DNA from: a bacterium
GTDB lineage: Bacteria > Vulcanimicrobiota > Xenobia > Xenobiales > JADMJV01
Length of the DNA: 52,612 nt
Assembly: GCA_018266105.1 (NCBI GenBank)
Contig: JAFEBA010000105.1
Coordinates: 328-52,939, forward strand
Direction: 5' to 3'
Shown here one piece after another: positions 1-9,247 of the stretch. Under the pieces are notes generated by a model, which worked only from the letters and a program-made list of their open reading frames with translations, did not search any database and was not told the origin of the DNA. The number at the start of each line of letters is the position of its first letter. Position 1 is the stretch's first letter. The position numbers and the translations under genes were made by a program.

Positions 1-1671
1 GCCGGCAATTTCGATGTGCGCACCAGTGTCAACGGCCTCAATATCACCGCCGGTCAGAGCCTCGCCATCAACCCAAGCAGCGGCTATACCAATTTCCAGG
101 CCGACAACGGGGGCGGAGTTTCCTTGACCTCGCCCTCCCTGAGTTTGCGGGGCACCGAGGTCTTCGTCAGCGCCCCCGGCGATATCAACCTGAGAGCGAC
201 CAGTGGGGACGCCCTGCTGCGCAGCAGCAGCAATCGGGTCAGTTTGACCAGTAACAACGGTGCGGTGCTGATCAATGCCGCTCAGGACCTGCTGCTGCAG
301 GCCGGCGGGACGCTCGTGCTGCAGTCGGCCACCGGCACCAACCTCAACGCCACCCGCGATCTCAATCTGTCCAGCACCACCACCAGCTACAACGGGCCCC
401 AGACCACCTGGACGGCCGGCCGCAATTTGAACGAATCCGCCATCGATGTGGGACCGAGTTTGGGCGCGGGAAATCTGACGCTGAATGCCAGCAATGTCAG
501 CATCACCACGCCTGGCGCCAACGGTTTCGCTCTCAGAGCAGGCAACTTCACGGTCAACGCCAGCCAGGATTTTGTGGCCAGCACCACGGGCGGCAATTTT
601 GACGTACGCACCAGCGTGAACGGCGTCAACGTGAGCGCGGGCGGCAACGTCCAGATCAGCGCCAGCGGATCGAAATCCATTACAGCCAATGCCGACCAGC
701 TCACCATCAGCGGCGGCAACGTCGCCCTCAGTGGTGTCAGTTTGACCGCCAATAGCAATGCCCCCCTACGGCTCACTTCGGCCGGTAACCTGAGCGTGGG
801 CCCGTTGTCGAGCTCTCCCGGCGCCAATGTCACCCTCAGCGGAGCCAACATCACCATTGATTCCATGCAGAATATCAGCGGGGGAAATTACACCATCAAC
901 ACGCCGGGCAACCTGACCGAAGTGACTGCCGCCACCAATCCTCCCACTCTGGCGGGCTTGAATATCTCGGCCGGCCGAGTCTTTAACACGGGTTCAGGCA
1001 ATGGTAAATTTTCGATTCCAAATGTTTCCACCCCCGGGGCACTGGCGGCTCTGGTCACGGCTGGCAACGATTCGGGCTTCAATTCCTCCGCGTCCTTTCA
1101 GACCTTCAATTCAGCGACTCTCAATCCGGGCCACATTGACCACCAGACCGGAGACATTTACGTGAACGGCGTGCTGGTCTACGGCGGATTGCCGCCTGTG
1201 CTTCCGCCAGATCCGCCGCCGTCTCCCCCGCCCGTCCCCACTGTCACCCCCGCTCCCACGGTCACGGCCCCGCAGCAGCAACAGGATCTGCTCACGCCCG
1301 AACAGCGCGCCCAGATCCTGGCTCAGTCCAACCTGGCCCTGGGTAATCTGGGCAGCTTCAGCCGTGAACTCTCACAAAGCGAGCGAGCTCAGCTCTCCGC
1401 CCGGATGGATTCGCTCCATCAAACCTGGCCGCTGGACCCATTTTCACCAACCTTGGCCCTGACCGTGCCGGGCGGAGTCCCGCCCGTCCTGGCCTCCGAG
1501 CTGGCACAGCTTCAAGCCCTTTTACTGATGTCCAGCCCGGGCGACGACCCTCTGGAGAAGGACCGCGCAGCCTACAACGTCATCGTCGACCAAGAACTGC
1601 GCGAAATATGGGAAATTCGCTACTGGCGTCACCTGCTGGAGGGCTTCATTATTTGGGAAGACCGAGAGTAA
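1..1671 (+). CDS. Haemagglutinin-repeat TPS exoprotein, C-terminal part (5' end outside window)
   Basis: The frame is open from base 1, so the start and any signal/TPS domain lie upstream; 556 residues are visible. The sequence is a long run of short Asn/Gly/Ser/Thr-rich beta-strand units typical of FhaB-like right-handed beta-helices. A unit beginning NFDVRTSVNG occurs at residues 3-12 and again near residue 200, showing internal duplication. A Pro-rich linker (about residues 395-430) separates the helix from a charged, probably alpha-helical C-terminus that ends in YWRHLLEGFIIW plus EDRE. The same tail pattern closes the TpsA protein at 25234-27363. The inferred role is a large secreted or surface-retained adhesin exported by a TpsB partner. 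No cysteine-rich or toxin domain is visible in this part. Its 3' end overlaps the convergent gene at 1629 by 43 bp. Confidence 0.85.
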   Translation, partial: AGNFDVRTSVNGLNITAGQSLAINPSSGYTNFQADNGGGVSLTSPSLSLRGTEVFVSAPGDINLRATSGDALLRSSSNRVSLTSNNGAVLINAAQDLLLQAGGTLVLQSATGTNLNATRDLNLSSTTTSYNGPQTTWTAGRNLNESAIDVGPSLGAGNLTLNASNVSITTPGANGFALRAGNFTVNASQDFVASTTGGNFDVRTSVNGVNVSAGGNVQISASGSKSITANADQLTISGGNVALSGVSLTANSNAPLRLTSAGNLSVGPLSSSPGANVTLSGANITIDSMQNISGGNYTINTPGNLTEVTAATNPPTLAGLNISAGRVFNTGSGNGKFSIPNVSTPGALAALVTAGNDSGFNSSASFQTFNSATLNPGHIDHQTGDIYVNGVLVYGGLPPVLPPDPPPSPPPVPTVTPAPTVTAPQQQQDLLTPEQRAQILAQSNLALGNLGSFSRELSQSERAQLSARMDSLHQTWPLDPFSPTLALTVPGGVPPVLASELAQLQALLLMSSPGDDPLEKDRAAYNVIVDQELREIWEIRYWRHLLEGFIIWEDRE

Positions 1672-2747
1672 GCAGGCTGCGCGACCCCGTCCAGGTCTTC
1701 ATCAAACAGCACCGTCTCTTGACCCGTAACATCGTCACGGAACATTTGATAGCCGGCCATGCCCACCAGCGCGAGGCAGCCCAGGCTAGCCAGGAGGGCT
1801 GGCCAGAAATCGTCTTCCCGCCTGAGAACCTGAGGGTCCAAGAGGTGGTAGAGACGGTGCCCCAGGGCGCAGAGCCCGCAGAGCAGACCGAACAGGCCGA
1901 TTCCCTTGCGTAACCTTCCCGGCAGCAGTCCACACAGGAACACAAACATTCCGGTTAGGACCACCATAAAGCCGACGTCGTTGACTTTGGGCTCCCAGCA
2001 GACCCCGAGCAGGACCGAGAGGATGGTCAGGGCCAGCCAGCCCAGGATAACCGGCACACGGCTTCTCGCTTGCCTCCCGACTGTCTGCCGGGCCAGCTGG
2101 CTCCGAGCCCGCCGAACCGCTTCGGGGTAGATCTCCGGGGGGCAGTAAACTCGCATCGCCATATGAAATGAGTCGCTGAGTTCGATGATGTGATTCGAAG
2201 AGTATTCGCGCAGCGCATGAACGCTCTTCCACTTGATGTAGGTTTTCTCTTGAGCTTCAGCCAGCACGCCGCTGGCCCACAACCGGCCATCGCCGGAGAG
2301 AATCCCGAGCCACTGGGACAATTCATTGAGGGGCTGCGCTTTGGATCGACTGACCATGGCCAGACCGTTCTCGTCCATGCAGTAGATGGCGCCGGCGCGA
2401 TTGCCCAGTACCACCAGCGCGATGAGCAGCATCATCAGGCCCAGCCCGATGACCGGAAGCGCAAGGTAGGCAAGCAGTGGCAGCGCTTGGGCAGGACTGT
2501 CTCCCGAGGCCGCCGTCATCAGCACCATCAGCACTGCCATGACCAGGTAGGTGAAGAACAACACTTTGCTCACGTCACGCAGAAAGAAGCGGCTGGTCAC
2601 CAGCGGAAACTCGGCCGTCCAGTAGAGAGGGCCCTCGGATGTGGACTCGGGCCTGGGCTGGCCGGCTGTTACGGCCTGGCCGCACTCCGGACAGAACTTA
2701 CTATCCGATGCGAGCGACTGGCCGCACTTGACGCAGAAATAGCTCAC
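1629..2747 (-). CDS. Zinc-ribbon multi-pass membrane protein
   Basis: 372 aa, GTG start. An N-terminal zinc ribbon has its four Cys at residues 5, 8, 19 and 22 (CVKCG ... CPECG). Hydrophobic segments at about 70-95 and 100-130 follow, then a soluble stretch, then more hydrophobic segments near residues 230-330. The family is the loose group of 'zinc-ribbon domain-containing' membrane proteins with no assigned reaction; the ribbon may bind a protein partner or nucleic acid on the cytosolic side. It is divergent from two other zinc-ribbon genes at 2893 and 7079, which suggests a shared context. No strong Shine-Dalgarno sequence precedes the GTG. It overlaps the left-edge exoprotein gene tail to tail. 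Confidence 0.8.
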   Translation of the reverse strand: MSYFCVKCGQSLASDSKFCPECGQAVTAGQPRPESTSEGPLYWTAEFPLVTSRFFLRDVSKVLFFTYLVMAVLMVLMTAASGDSPAQALPLLAYLALPVIGLGLMMLLIALVVLGNRAGAIYCMDENGLAMVSRSKAQPLNELSQWLGILSGDGRLWASGVLAEAQEKTYIKWKSVHALREYSSNHIIELSDSFHMAMRVYCPPEIYPEAVRRARSQLARQTVGRQARSRVPVILGWLALTILSVLLGVCWEPKVNDVGFMVVLTGMFVFLCGLLPGRLRKGIGLFGLLCGLCALGHRLYHLLDPQVLRREDDFWPALLASLGCLALVGMAGYQMFRDDVTGQETVLFDEDLDGVAQPAYSRSSQIMKPSSR

Positions 2748-2781
2748 GCTTCAAGAGTAAGCCTCCGTTTGCCACGGGAGT

Positions 2782-2797
2782 TATGACTTGCGTCATA
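2782..2797. promoter_or_regulatory. Inverted repeat in a divergent promoter region
   Basis: TATGAC-TTGC-GTCATA, a perfect 6-bp inverted repeat with a 4-base spacer, lies in the 145-bp gap between the divergent zinc-ribbon genes starting at 2747 and 2893. Its size and place fit a dimeric repressor or activator site, but a single occurrence cannot prove it. Confidence 0.3.
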
Positions 2798-2892
2798 TCT
2801 GAAGAAGTTCTCGATTGTTAATTTGATGCCATGGGATTCTCTTCGGTATGTGGAGTCGCTCTGCGTCCGTGGGTTGAAACGGGGGGTAGGAC

Positions 2893-5800
2893 TTGAGCGT
2901 CAGCAAGCTTTGTCCGGCCTGCCAGCGGCAGACCGAGGCCGCCGGAAAGTTCTGTGGTCACTGCGGGCATCATTTCACCGACACGCCGCCGCAGAGCCAG
3001 AATGTGGACTGTCCGAAATGCGCCCGCTCGACCCCGCGGCAAGGGAAGTTTTGCAAGCACTGCGGCTCCCCCCTGAAAGACGAGAGCCCGGTTCAGAGTC
3101 GTCCTGCACCAGGGGAGACCTGGCAGGCCGTCGTGGGAGAACTCCCCCCCGCCCAGGTGGCAAAGCAGCCCGGCCTTACTCAACTTTTGAAGGCGATTCC
3201 GGGCCGGATCATCAAGCAGCTCCTCTGGCGTCTGCCGGCCGTGCTCCTCACCTTTCTTTTCAGCTGGTTACTTCACACCTACTGGCTGGTGGTGAGTAAC
3301 GAAGGATTTAACGGCAGCGACCACTGGACTTCACCCTACATCAACATCCCCCGCAATGGCGTGCTGACCTCTCTACTGGCTTTCGGACTGACTTCAGGCC
3401 TGGGCTGGTCGGTGCTGAGTTCGTTAGTGCGCTCTGGCCCCACGGCCACTCTGGCGAGCTTGATCGGCGCACCGGGTCGCTGCCTGCAGGCCCTTTTCAG
3501 CAAGGATTCGCAGACCCGGCTCGGGGTGGCCGTCGGACTTGCCCTGGCGCTCTTAGGAAGCAATTTTCTGGAACTCAGCAGCCAGGCCAGAATGGTGATC
3601 GGGGGCTGCTCGCTCTTTTTGCTCATGGGCTACCCGGGCATGTTGCTGGGCATTGTGGTGGGCGAGCTTCTCAGCGCTTTGAAAGTTCGCTACCCTTGGC
3701 TGCGCAGTCTCGAGGTTGGTTTGATGGTGCGCGGCCTGCTGGCCAGCCTGCCGGTGGGATTCCTGGCCTCCTGGCTGTTCTCTGGCGGGTTCTCGGGGAA
3801 GCTGGGCTGGTTGGCCCTGGCCTTCGTCCTCTACACGCTGTATAAGCTCTACAGCGGCGGCAAGAGCGGCCCGGCCGTCAATCTTTGCTTGCTACTCGGT
3901 CTGGGTTGGCTGCTGCAGTATTTGTTCGCAGGTCATTGCTGGGCCGACGACGGGGGCTGGGTCGAGGCCACGCAATCGACCGGCGAGCCAGGTCTGACCC
4001 TGAACAACCTCAAGACCTGGTGGAACGCCACCGGCTCGGGTAAGAGCATTGCTCAAGGTTTGGGTCCGGCCATGGCGGCGGCCGCCGCCGCGGCCTTAGC
4101 GCCGTCCCTGACTGACAAAGGCGGGCTCGACCCAAATCGAATCATTGGGCACATTTTGCAGCTCAGCGCTAACCAGTTCAGCTTGCAGCCCAAGGAAGGC
4201 GTGGCTTTGACCGTTACCGTCTGGCAGGTGGCGGCCAGTGGAGCGGTTTCGCTCGCCACTGGCGCCTCCATCCACCTGACCGCTCCTGGGGGCGTGCCCG
4301 GTCTGCAGGTTCAGCCCACCACTGGAACTGGTGAGATGGCCTGCACCATTGTCTGGAGTGGGGAGACGCCGGCGCCAGCTTCGGCCAGCCTGGCGGTTTT
4401 CGCCAGCGCTGGAGGCAGCAACCACAACGCGTCCGTGCATCTGCAGCTGGCCTCGGCTGTGATCGAGCACGAGTTTGTCAACGGCAAAAACGCCATCAAG
4501 CCCGATGGCAAGGACTCCACGGTCTTGCGTGCTCGGGTGGCCCAGGGGGGGACGCCCAACCAGGAGGCCACCGCCAGCCTGCAGTTCGCGAAAGGCAACG
4601 ATTGGCTGGACACCAGTGAGTCGCTGATGGATGGCGCCTGGAAGGCGATTACGGTGATGGCCAGCGACCCGGCCGGCCCAGAGGCTCGCCATCAGCCGCC
4701 AAGTTCCGTCAGCCTGCGATTGACGGCGCAGCTCGGCGATGCCGAACTGAACGGGAGCGCCCAGCTCCAGCTGCTGCCCTCGGCCGAGCTGGATGTGGAT
4801 CTGCGGCCGGACGTGGTGACCCTCATCCAGGGAGATTGCAGGCCCATCAAGTTCCACGCCATTCTGACCAACCCCGGAAGTGAGAAATGGGACTGGCGCC
4901 TGGCGCTGGATAAGCCTGAATTTTGCTCGGTAGAGTATCAGGAGTCGGAGACTCCCGGCGTTATCGACCTGACCGTGGTGGCGCCGAGCGCCTGCACCGA
5001 GGGAAGCAGTGGAGCTCAGGACAGTACCAAGCTGCACATCTTCGCGGAACAGGCCGGCATGGAGCCCCTCGAGCGGATTCTTCCGGTGCGTCTGGCCCGC
5101 GAAGGCATCACTGTGCTCGCTCGTGGTCGTGACGCCGAGGGTCAGCATGTGGTGCTGTGTGACACCACCACCAGAAAGGAGTTCGACGTCGTCGTCTACG
5201 TTAAAGACGAGAAGGGTCAGCTGGTGACCAACCCTTCGCTGGCGAGCAATCTCTGGTTCGAGGACAACTGCCAGGAGCAGCGCATGCGTAACCTGCTATC
5301 GGTGGCAAAACCCGAAATCAAGCCAGACAAAGCCATGGCCGCGGACGGCGACCTCAAGGGTTACACCTGGACCATTCGTAGCCAGGCTTACATCCCCGGC
5401 GAGGAAGGAGAGACCTTCCGAGTGCCAATGGTGGCCAGGGTGATGGGCTACGAGGATAGGCCCGAGTTCAGTTGCCAGTTCGACCTGGGTTTGAAGTCCA
5501 TCGCGCCCGACATCGGCAGCGAGGATTGGCGTCGCGAAAAGGAAGGCTGCAAGCTGGCCATCCGATTCGTTCCGGAGCCGGCCAGGTCCAAGTTGAGCGC
5601 GGCCATCGATCGCTGGGCCCAAACCCTGGGCCATGAGGGGCTCAAGGTTTTCCGCAAAAAGATCTGGCGGGTGGCTCAGGACTTGATTCTGGCCGAAGGG
5701 GCCGAAGGCTACGAAGACGAGGCCAGGTGGGCCGACCGCTGCTTGTTCCTGGCTGAGAACGTAAAGTGGGGCTCGGACCTGGTCTTCACGGCCGCCGCCG

Positions 5801-7068
5801 GGGCCGCCTTTGGCCCGGTGGGCGTCATCGGAGCCCCGATTCTCAAGTCCCTCATCGAGAACATCCTGGTGGTCGGCTCCGAGAGGGGTTTTGATCAGGT
5901 CGACGACTGGTTCTGGGAATCCGTGACCGAGCTTGAACAGACTTTGGACTGGGCCACGGTGATGCAACAAGGCGCGCTGGTGGCCGGGGGGATGGTCACG
6001 GATCCGGCCGTGCTGGAAAAGATCCTCGGCAACTCGCCCAAGCAGAAGGCGGCGGGTTGGGCGATCTACGTGGGTTACACCTTTGCTTCCAATATGGCTC
6101 GGGGTATGAGTATGTGTGATGCCATCAAGCAGACCATGCGCACGGTTCGTGATCGCATCGTGGTTCAGTTCCTGATGGGTCGTATGAAATGGAATTTCCA
6201 GATGCCTCAGGCCATCAAGGACGCGGCCGGACGAATGACCGGCAACCCGCCTCGGATGACCGAAGCCGATATGCTGACCATTCAGAGTGATCCTCAGCTA
6301 CTGCGCTCTCTCAAAACGGCTCCGGGGAATATCCAGCAAGGTTTCTTACGCACCTACAACACCACCCTGGTGGCTCCCCACGATGCCCAGCTCATCAGCC
6401 ACGTGCGCAGCCTGCCCGGCTATGAGGGGCGTGTTGTGCGAGTGGAGACTTTCAGCACGCCCGGCAAAAGTGGCGGCGGAGTAGGGGCCGACCGTGACTT
6501 CCGGGTGACCGTGCAGAATCCTGACGGCACCTGGCGAGAGGTGCCCGTCAGGCTATGGAAGGACCAGTCGGCATCCATCCTGGGCCAGCTCTCCGGGGGG
6601 CGCACCCCACAGCAGCTCAATTGGCGCGCGACGGACCGCTTCGACATCGAGGCCAGCCCCGATTACGCCACTCAAAATGGCCAGATCTCGAATGTGACCA
6701 AGGTCATTCGGGGTCAGGCCACCCTCAAGGATCCAGGCCAGTTCGGCAACATGTGGCAGCAGAAGATGAGCGGTGTCGAGCCGGGGCACACGGTGCCCCC
6801 TCTTGAGAACGTGGCTCAAGCCCAGAAGGCTCTCGGAGCTCTGAAAGCAGTGCGCAGCGGCTATCAGAAGCAGGGGTTCAAAGTGGGTGCTCTGACCCCG
6901 CAAATGGAGAAGGGCGCCCAGATCGTGCAGGGCGCCAATGTGACCGCCACGGGCGACTACCACGCCGTCAACTCGGCCCTGCAGAAGGCCGGGTTCAAAG
7001 GCGGCTTCCCGGAGTTCGCCAACAAGGTGGCGGGTCAGTTCCAGGCGCTCGGCATGGCCAGAAAGTGA
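2893..7068 (+). CDS. Giant double-zinc-ribbon membrane protein with Ig-like repeats (unknown function)
   Basis: 1391 aa, TTG start with a G-rich Shine-Dalgarno-like stretch just upstream. Two zinc ribbons sit at the N-terminus (Cys 7/10/21/24 and 40/43/54/57). About seven hydrophobic segments follow (roughly 112-132, 156-178, 208-224, 235-258, 280-297, 304-320, 328-346), then an Ala-rich linker. Residues about 410-880 look like three or four tandem beta-sandwich (Ig-like) units. The last 500 residues are mixed alpha/beta with a Gly/Ala-rich hydrophobic patch near 960-990. I recognise no catalytic motif. The layout suggests an envelope protein linking a cytosolic zinc-ribbon module to a large second-compartment or cytosolic body. 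The next gene starts 10 bp after its stop, so the two are probably co-transcribed. Function is unknown. Confidence 0.85.
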   Translation: MSVSKLCPACQRQTEAAGKFCGHCGHHFTDTPPQSQNVDCPKCARSTPRQGKFCKHCGSPLKDESPVQSRPAPGETWQAVVGELPPAQVAKQPGLTQLLKAIPGRIIKQLLWRLPAVLLTFLFSWLLHTYWLVVSNEGFNGSDHWTSPYINIPRNGVLTSLLAFGLTSGLGWSVLSSLVRSGPTATLASLIGAPGRCLQALFSKDSQTRLGVAVGLALALLGSNFLELSSQARMVIGGCSLFLLMGYPGMLLGIVVGELLSALKVRYPWLRSLEVGLMVRGLLASLPVGFLASWLFSGGFSGKLGWLALAFVLYTLYKLYSGGKSGPAVNLCLLLGLGWLLQYLFAGHCWADDGGWVEATQSTGEPGLTLNNLKTWWNATGSGKSIAQGLGPAMAAAAAAALAPSLTDKGGLDPNRIIGHILQLSANQFSLQPKEGVALTVTVWQVAASGAVSLATGASIHLTAPGGVPGLQVQPTTGTGEMACTIVWSGETPAPASASLAVFASAGGSNHNASVHLQLASAVIEHEFVNGKNAIKPDGKDSTVLRARVAQGGTPNQEATASLQFAKGNDWLDTSESLMDGAWKAITVMASDPAGPEARHQPPSSVSLRLTAQLGDAELNGSAQLQLLPSAELDVDLRPDVVTLIQGDCRPIKFHAILTNPGSEKWDWRLALDKPEFCSVEYQESETPGVIDLTVVAPSACTEGSSGAQDSTKLHIFAEQAGMEPLERILPVRLAREGITVLARGRDAEGQHVVLCDTTTRKEFDVVVYVKDEKGQLVTNPSLASNLWFEDNCQEQRMRNLLSVAKPEIKPDKAMAADGDLKGYTWTIRSQAYIPGEEGETFRVPMVARVMGYEDRPEFSCQFDLGLKSIAPDIGSEDWRREKEGCKLAIRFVPEPARSKLSAAIDRWAQTLGHEGLKVFRKKIWRVAQDLILAEGAEGYEDEARWADRCLFLAENVKWGSDLVFTAAAGAAFGPVGVIGAPILKSLIENILVVGSERGFDQVDDWFWESVTELEQTLDWATVMQQGALVAGGMVTDPAVLEKILGNSPKQKAAGWAIYVGYTFASNMARGMSMCDAIKQTMRTVRDRIVVQFLMGRMKWNFQMPQAIKDAAGRMTGNPPRMTEADMLTIQSDPQLLRSLKTAPGNIQQGFLRTYNTTLVAPHDAQLISHVRSLPGYEGRVVRVETFSTPGKSGGGVGADRDFRVTVQNPDGTWREVPVRLWKDQSASILGQLSGGRTPQQLNWRATDRFDIEASPDYATQNGQISNVTKVIRGQATLKDPGQFGNMWQQKMSGVEPGHTVPPLENVAQAQKALGALKAVRSGYQKQGFKVGALTPQMEKGAQIVQGANVTATGDYHAVNSALQKAGFKGGFPEFANKVAGQFQALGMARK

Positions 7069-7078
7069 AGGTTTGTGC

Positions 7079-8170
7079 ATGGTTCAAGAGATGATCCTGG
7101 AGCCGGGCCATCTCGGCTCGTTACTGGAAAAACGCGGGCTGGAGTTACCTCAGGGTTCGCCACTCTGGCTCTTTGAGCTGGCCACCCTGACTTCTCAGGC
7201 TGGCCAACCCACCGTGTTCGAAGGCCTTGAGATGGCTCTGGCAGCTCTGGCCCGCCCCGCAAAAATTCTTTGCGGACGGCGCGGAGCCCGCCGCATGGCC
7301 CCCTGGCCTTTCTGTGTCGCCTGCGACCAGCAAGGTCTGGCTGTGCTGGCGGCGCCCGAAGGAGGGGGTCACGGAAGGCTTCGCTTTCCTTATTCCGAGC
7401 CTGTGCTTATGGACTGGCTGGTGGGCGCTTTTCGCCGCTTTGCCTCCCCCGAGATTGGATTCCTCGAGTTTCCTCCGCTTCATCCCGGCGGGCTCAGCGT
7501 CTTGCTGGCTCTGGTAGACTTGTTTCGCCACCGCTACCCTGAGCTCGATCCAGACTGGTCAGAGAGCGAGCCCATCCTCTTTGGCCTCCCCGAAATTTCC
7601 GCCTGTGTGGCCACGGCTCTGGCCGGCTCGGACCCTTCCAGTCTTTACAGTGGGCTTGCGGGTTTGGGGTTTGCTCCACCGCCGGAGGTGTCTTCGGATG
7701 ATCTGGAGTCTTTGCTCTATCTGTTTGCCAACGAGGGCTATCTCGAAGTTGATCTGACCCATCAGGAGCCCCTTTTTCGGTTCACCGAGGCATTTGTCGG
7801 ATTTCCCCTCTCGCTGGCCTGGTGGGACCTCTCTTTGAGCCTGGAGACGGTCTTGGGAGAGCCGTGCCAGGCGATTCGCTTGATCCAGGGCCTGGCTTTA
7901 TGGAGCTTCGAGTCTCTCGAGGATGGGAGAGTGGCAATGAAAGCGCTGAGTGGGCACGAGCTGGAAGCCCGTGTCCGAACGATGGTTTTTGGGCGATCCT
8001 CGGAGGGCATCCTCGGGCACGCCTGTCCCCAGTGTGGCCATGCACTCGCACCTCATGCCAAATTCTGCGGCGAGTGCGGAAACCGCTTGCCCAATGAGCG
8101 TTGTTCAAACTGCGGCCATCAGTTAGAGAAAGGCGCCAAATTCTGTGCGCAGTGTGGAGAGAAGCAGTGA
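7079..8170 (+). CDS. Protein with C-terminal double zinc ribbon
   Basis: 363 aa. I chose the ATG at 7079 because an AAGG Shine-Dalgarno lies 8 bases upstream; an in-frame TTG at 7073 is possible. Residues 1 to about 310 form a soluble, Leu-rich domain I do not recognise. The last 50 residues hold two consecutive zinc ribbons (CPQCG ... CGECG and CSNCG ... CAQCG), the mirror image of the N-terminal pair in the preceding protein. It lies 10 bp after that gene, and its stop overlaps the next start (GTGA). The three genes therefore form a translationally coupled set. Paired zinc ribbons on neighbouring proteins suggest they bind the same partner or each other; this is inference. Confidence 0.8.
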   Translation: MVQEMILEPGHLGSLLEKRGLELPQGSPLWLFELATLTSQAGQPTVFEGLEMALAALARPAKILCGRRGARRMAPWPFCVACDQQGLAVLAAPEGGGHGRLRFPYSEPVLMDWLVGAFRRFASPEIGFLEFPPLHPGGLSVLLALVDLFRHRYPELDPDWSESEPILFGLPEISACVATALAGSDPSSLYSGLAGLGFAPPPEVSSDDLESLLYLFANEGYLEVDLTHQEPLFRFTEAFVGFPLSLAWWDLSLSLETVLGEPCQAIRLIQGLALWSFESLEDGRVAMKALSGHELEARVRTMVFGRSSEGILGHACPQCGHALAPHAKFCGECGNRLPNERCSNCGHQLEKGAKFCAQCGEKQ

Positions 8171-9150
8171 GCCTGTTCTTGCGCTGCCTGGTCTTTTTGG
8201 CCTGCATCCCTTCGGGCGGGGCGCTCCTCCTGAAGGTGTGGGGCTTGAGCAATATGCGCACAGGCGGGCTCATCTTCCTGGCTTGCCTGCCTGTCTTTCC
8301 GCTGGTCTATGGCTGGGCTGGCCGGCGCGAGGCCGATTTGGCCCGGGCCATCCGCCTGGGCTTCTGGGGGGGCCTGGCGGGTACGCTGGGTTACGACCTT
8401 GTGCGTATCCCTTTCCATCTCTGGGGTATGCGCGTCTTCGCTCCCATCCAGGCTTATGGAGTCTGGTTGCTGGACGCGGAACGCTCGAGTGGTTGGACTG
8501 AGGCGGTCGGCTGGAGCTACCATTTCTCCAACGGCATCACCTTCGGTTTGATGTATGCCCTTTGGTTTGGCCGTCGCCACTGGGGTTGGGGCCTGCTTTG
8601 GGGTCTGGCCCTGGAGTCGATCATTCTGTCGACCCCCTTTGCCCGCATCTTTCACATGCAGGGCAACCTTCAGGCCATCGCCCTGGCCTATTTTGCCCAC
8701 CTCTTCTACGGCTATCCGCTGGGCTTCATGGTGTTCAAGTGGAAAGAGATGGATGCTCGCCTGTCGGCAATGGCCGCAAGTCTCAAGCTTGGGATGGCCA
8801 GCCTGCTGCTGGCCTTCATCTTTTCTGGAATCCCCGACGACCGCTCCTCTTCCGTGGCACCCCACACCCTGCAGGTGGCTGGCAATCGCCTGATCCCAAC
8901 CTGGGTTCGCTTGCCCGGGCCCGGCAAGGTGCAACTGATCAACCCCGGCCCGCAGGCGGTCAGAATACTGCAGCCCCGCGGCCAGGGCGAGCTGGAGCTG
9001 GCTGCGGGCCAAAGCTCGGACTGGCACTTCGAGGAGCCGGGCATCTACCAATGCTACGTGCAGAGGCCGGGCCGTTCGGTCAGCAGTTTCATCATCATCG
9101 AGCCGGTGGAGTCGGAGAGCAGACCGGTGAGCCAGAGGGGGGGAAGTTAA
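8167..9150 (+). CDS. Polytopic membrane protein with C-terminal cupredoxin-like domain
   Basis: 327 aa. The GTG at 8167 overlaps the upstream stop codon (GTGA), with GGAGAG about 6 bases before it, so this start is favoured over a TTG inside the upstream gene. About six hydrophobic segments fill residues 1-225. Residues about 235-320 are a soluble beta-rich domain ending in a strand-turn pattern (GIYQCYV ... FIII) reminiscent of cupredoxin folds, where a Cys/His pair binds copper. Here only one Cys is obvious and the metal ligands are not convincing, so it may be a structural fold only. Function is unknown. Coupling to two zinc-ribbon genes suggests a common membrane complex. Confidence 0.78.
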   Translation: MSLFLRCLVFLACIPSGGALLLKVWGLSNMRTGGLIFLACLPVFPLVYGWAGRREADLARAIRLGFWGGLAGTLGYDLVRIPFHLWGMRVFAPIQAYGVWLLDAERSSGWTEAVGWSYHFSNGITFGLMYALWFGRRHWGWGLLWGLALESIILSTPFARIFHMQGNLQAIALAYFAHLFYGYPLGFMVFKWKEMDARLSAMAASLKLGMASLLLAFIFSGIPDDRSSSVAPHTLQVAGNRLIPTWVRLPGPGKVQLINPGPQAVRILQPRGQGELELAAGQSSDWHFEEPGIYQCYVQRPGRSVSSFIIIEPVESESRPVSQRGGS

Positions 9151-9247
9151 ATGTTAACCAGGTGTTCACAAGCCTCCCGGGTCCTTCCAAAACGAGCTCA
9201 GTTGGGTGGTCTACCATCGTGATAACAAAGGAAGGAGCCATTCCCCC

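Noticed and set aside
4096..5148. 350-codon minus-strand open frame inside the giant zinc-ribbon gene
   Set aside because: The plus frame is continuous and domain-bearing; the minus translation is low-quality Gly/Arg/His sequence with no ribosome site.
8101..8166. TTG at 8101 as start of the polytopic membrane protein
   Set aside because: It lies deep in the upstream zinc-ribbon codons; the GTG at 8167 has a ribosome site and a GTGA coupling overlap.
8119..9051. 310-codon minus-strand frame opposite the polytopic membrane protein gene
   Set aside because: Antisense to a coupled operon gene with clear membrane segments; no start signals.
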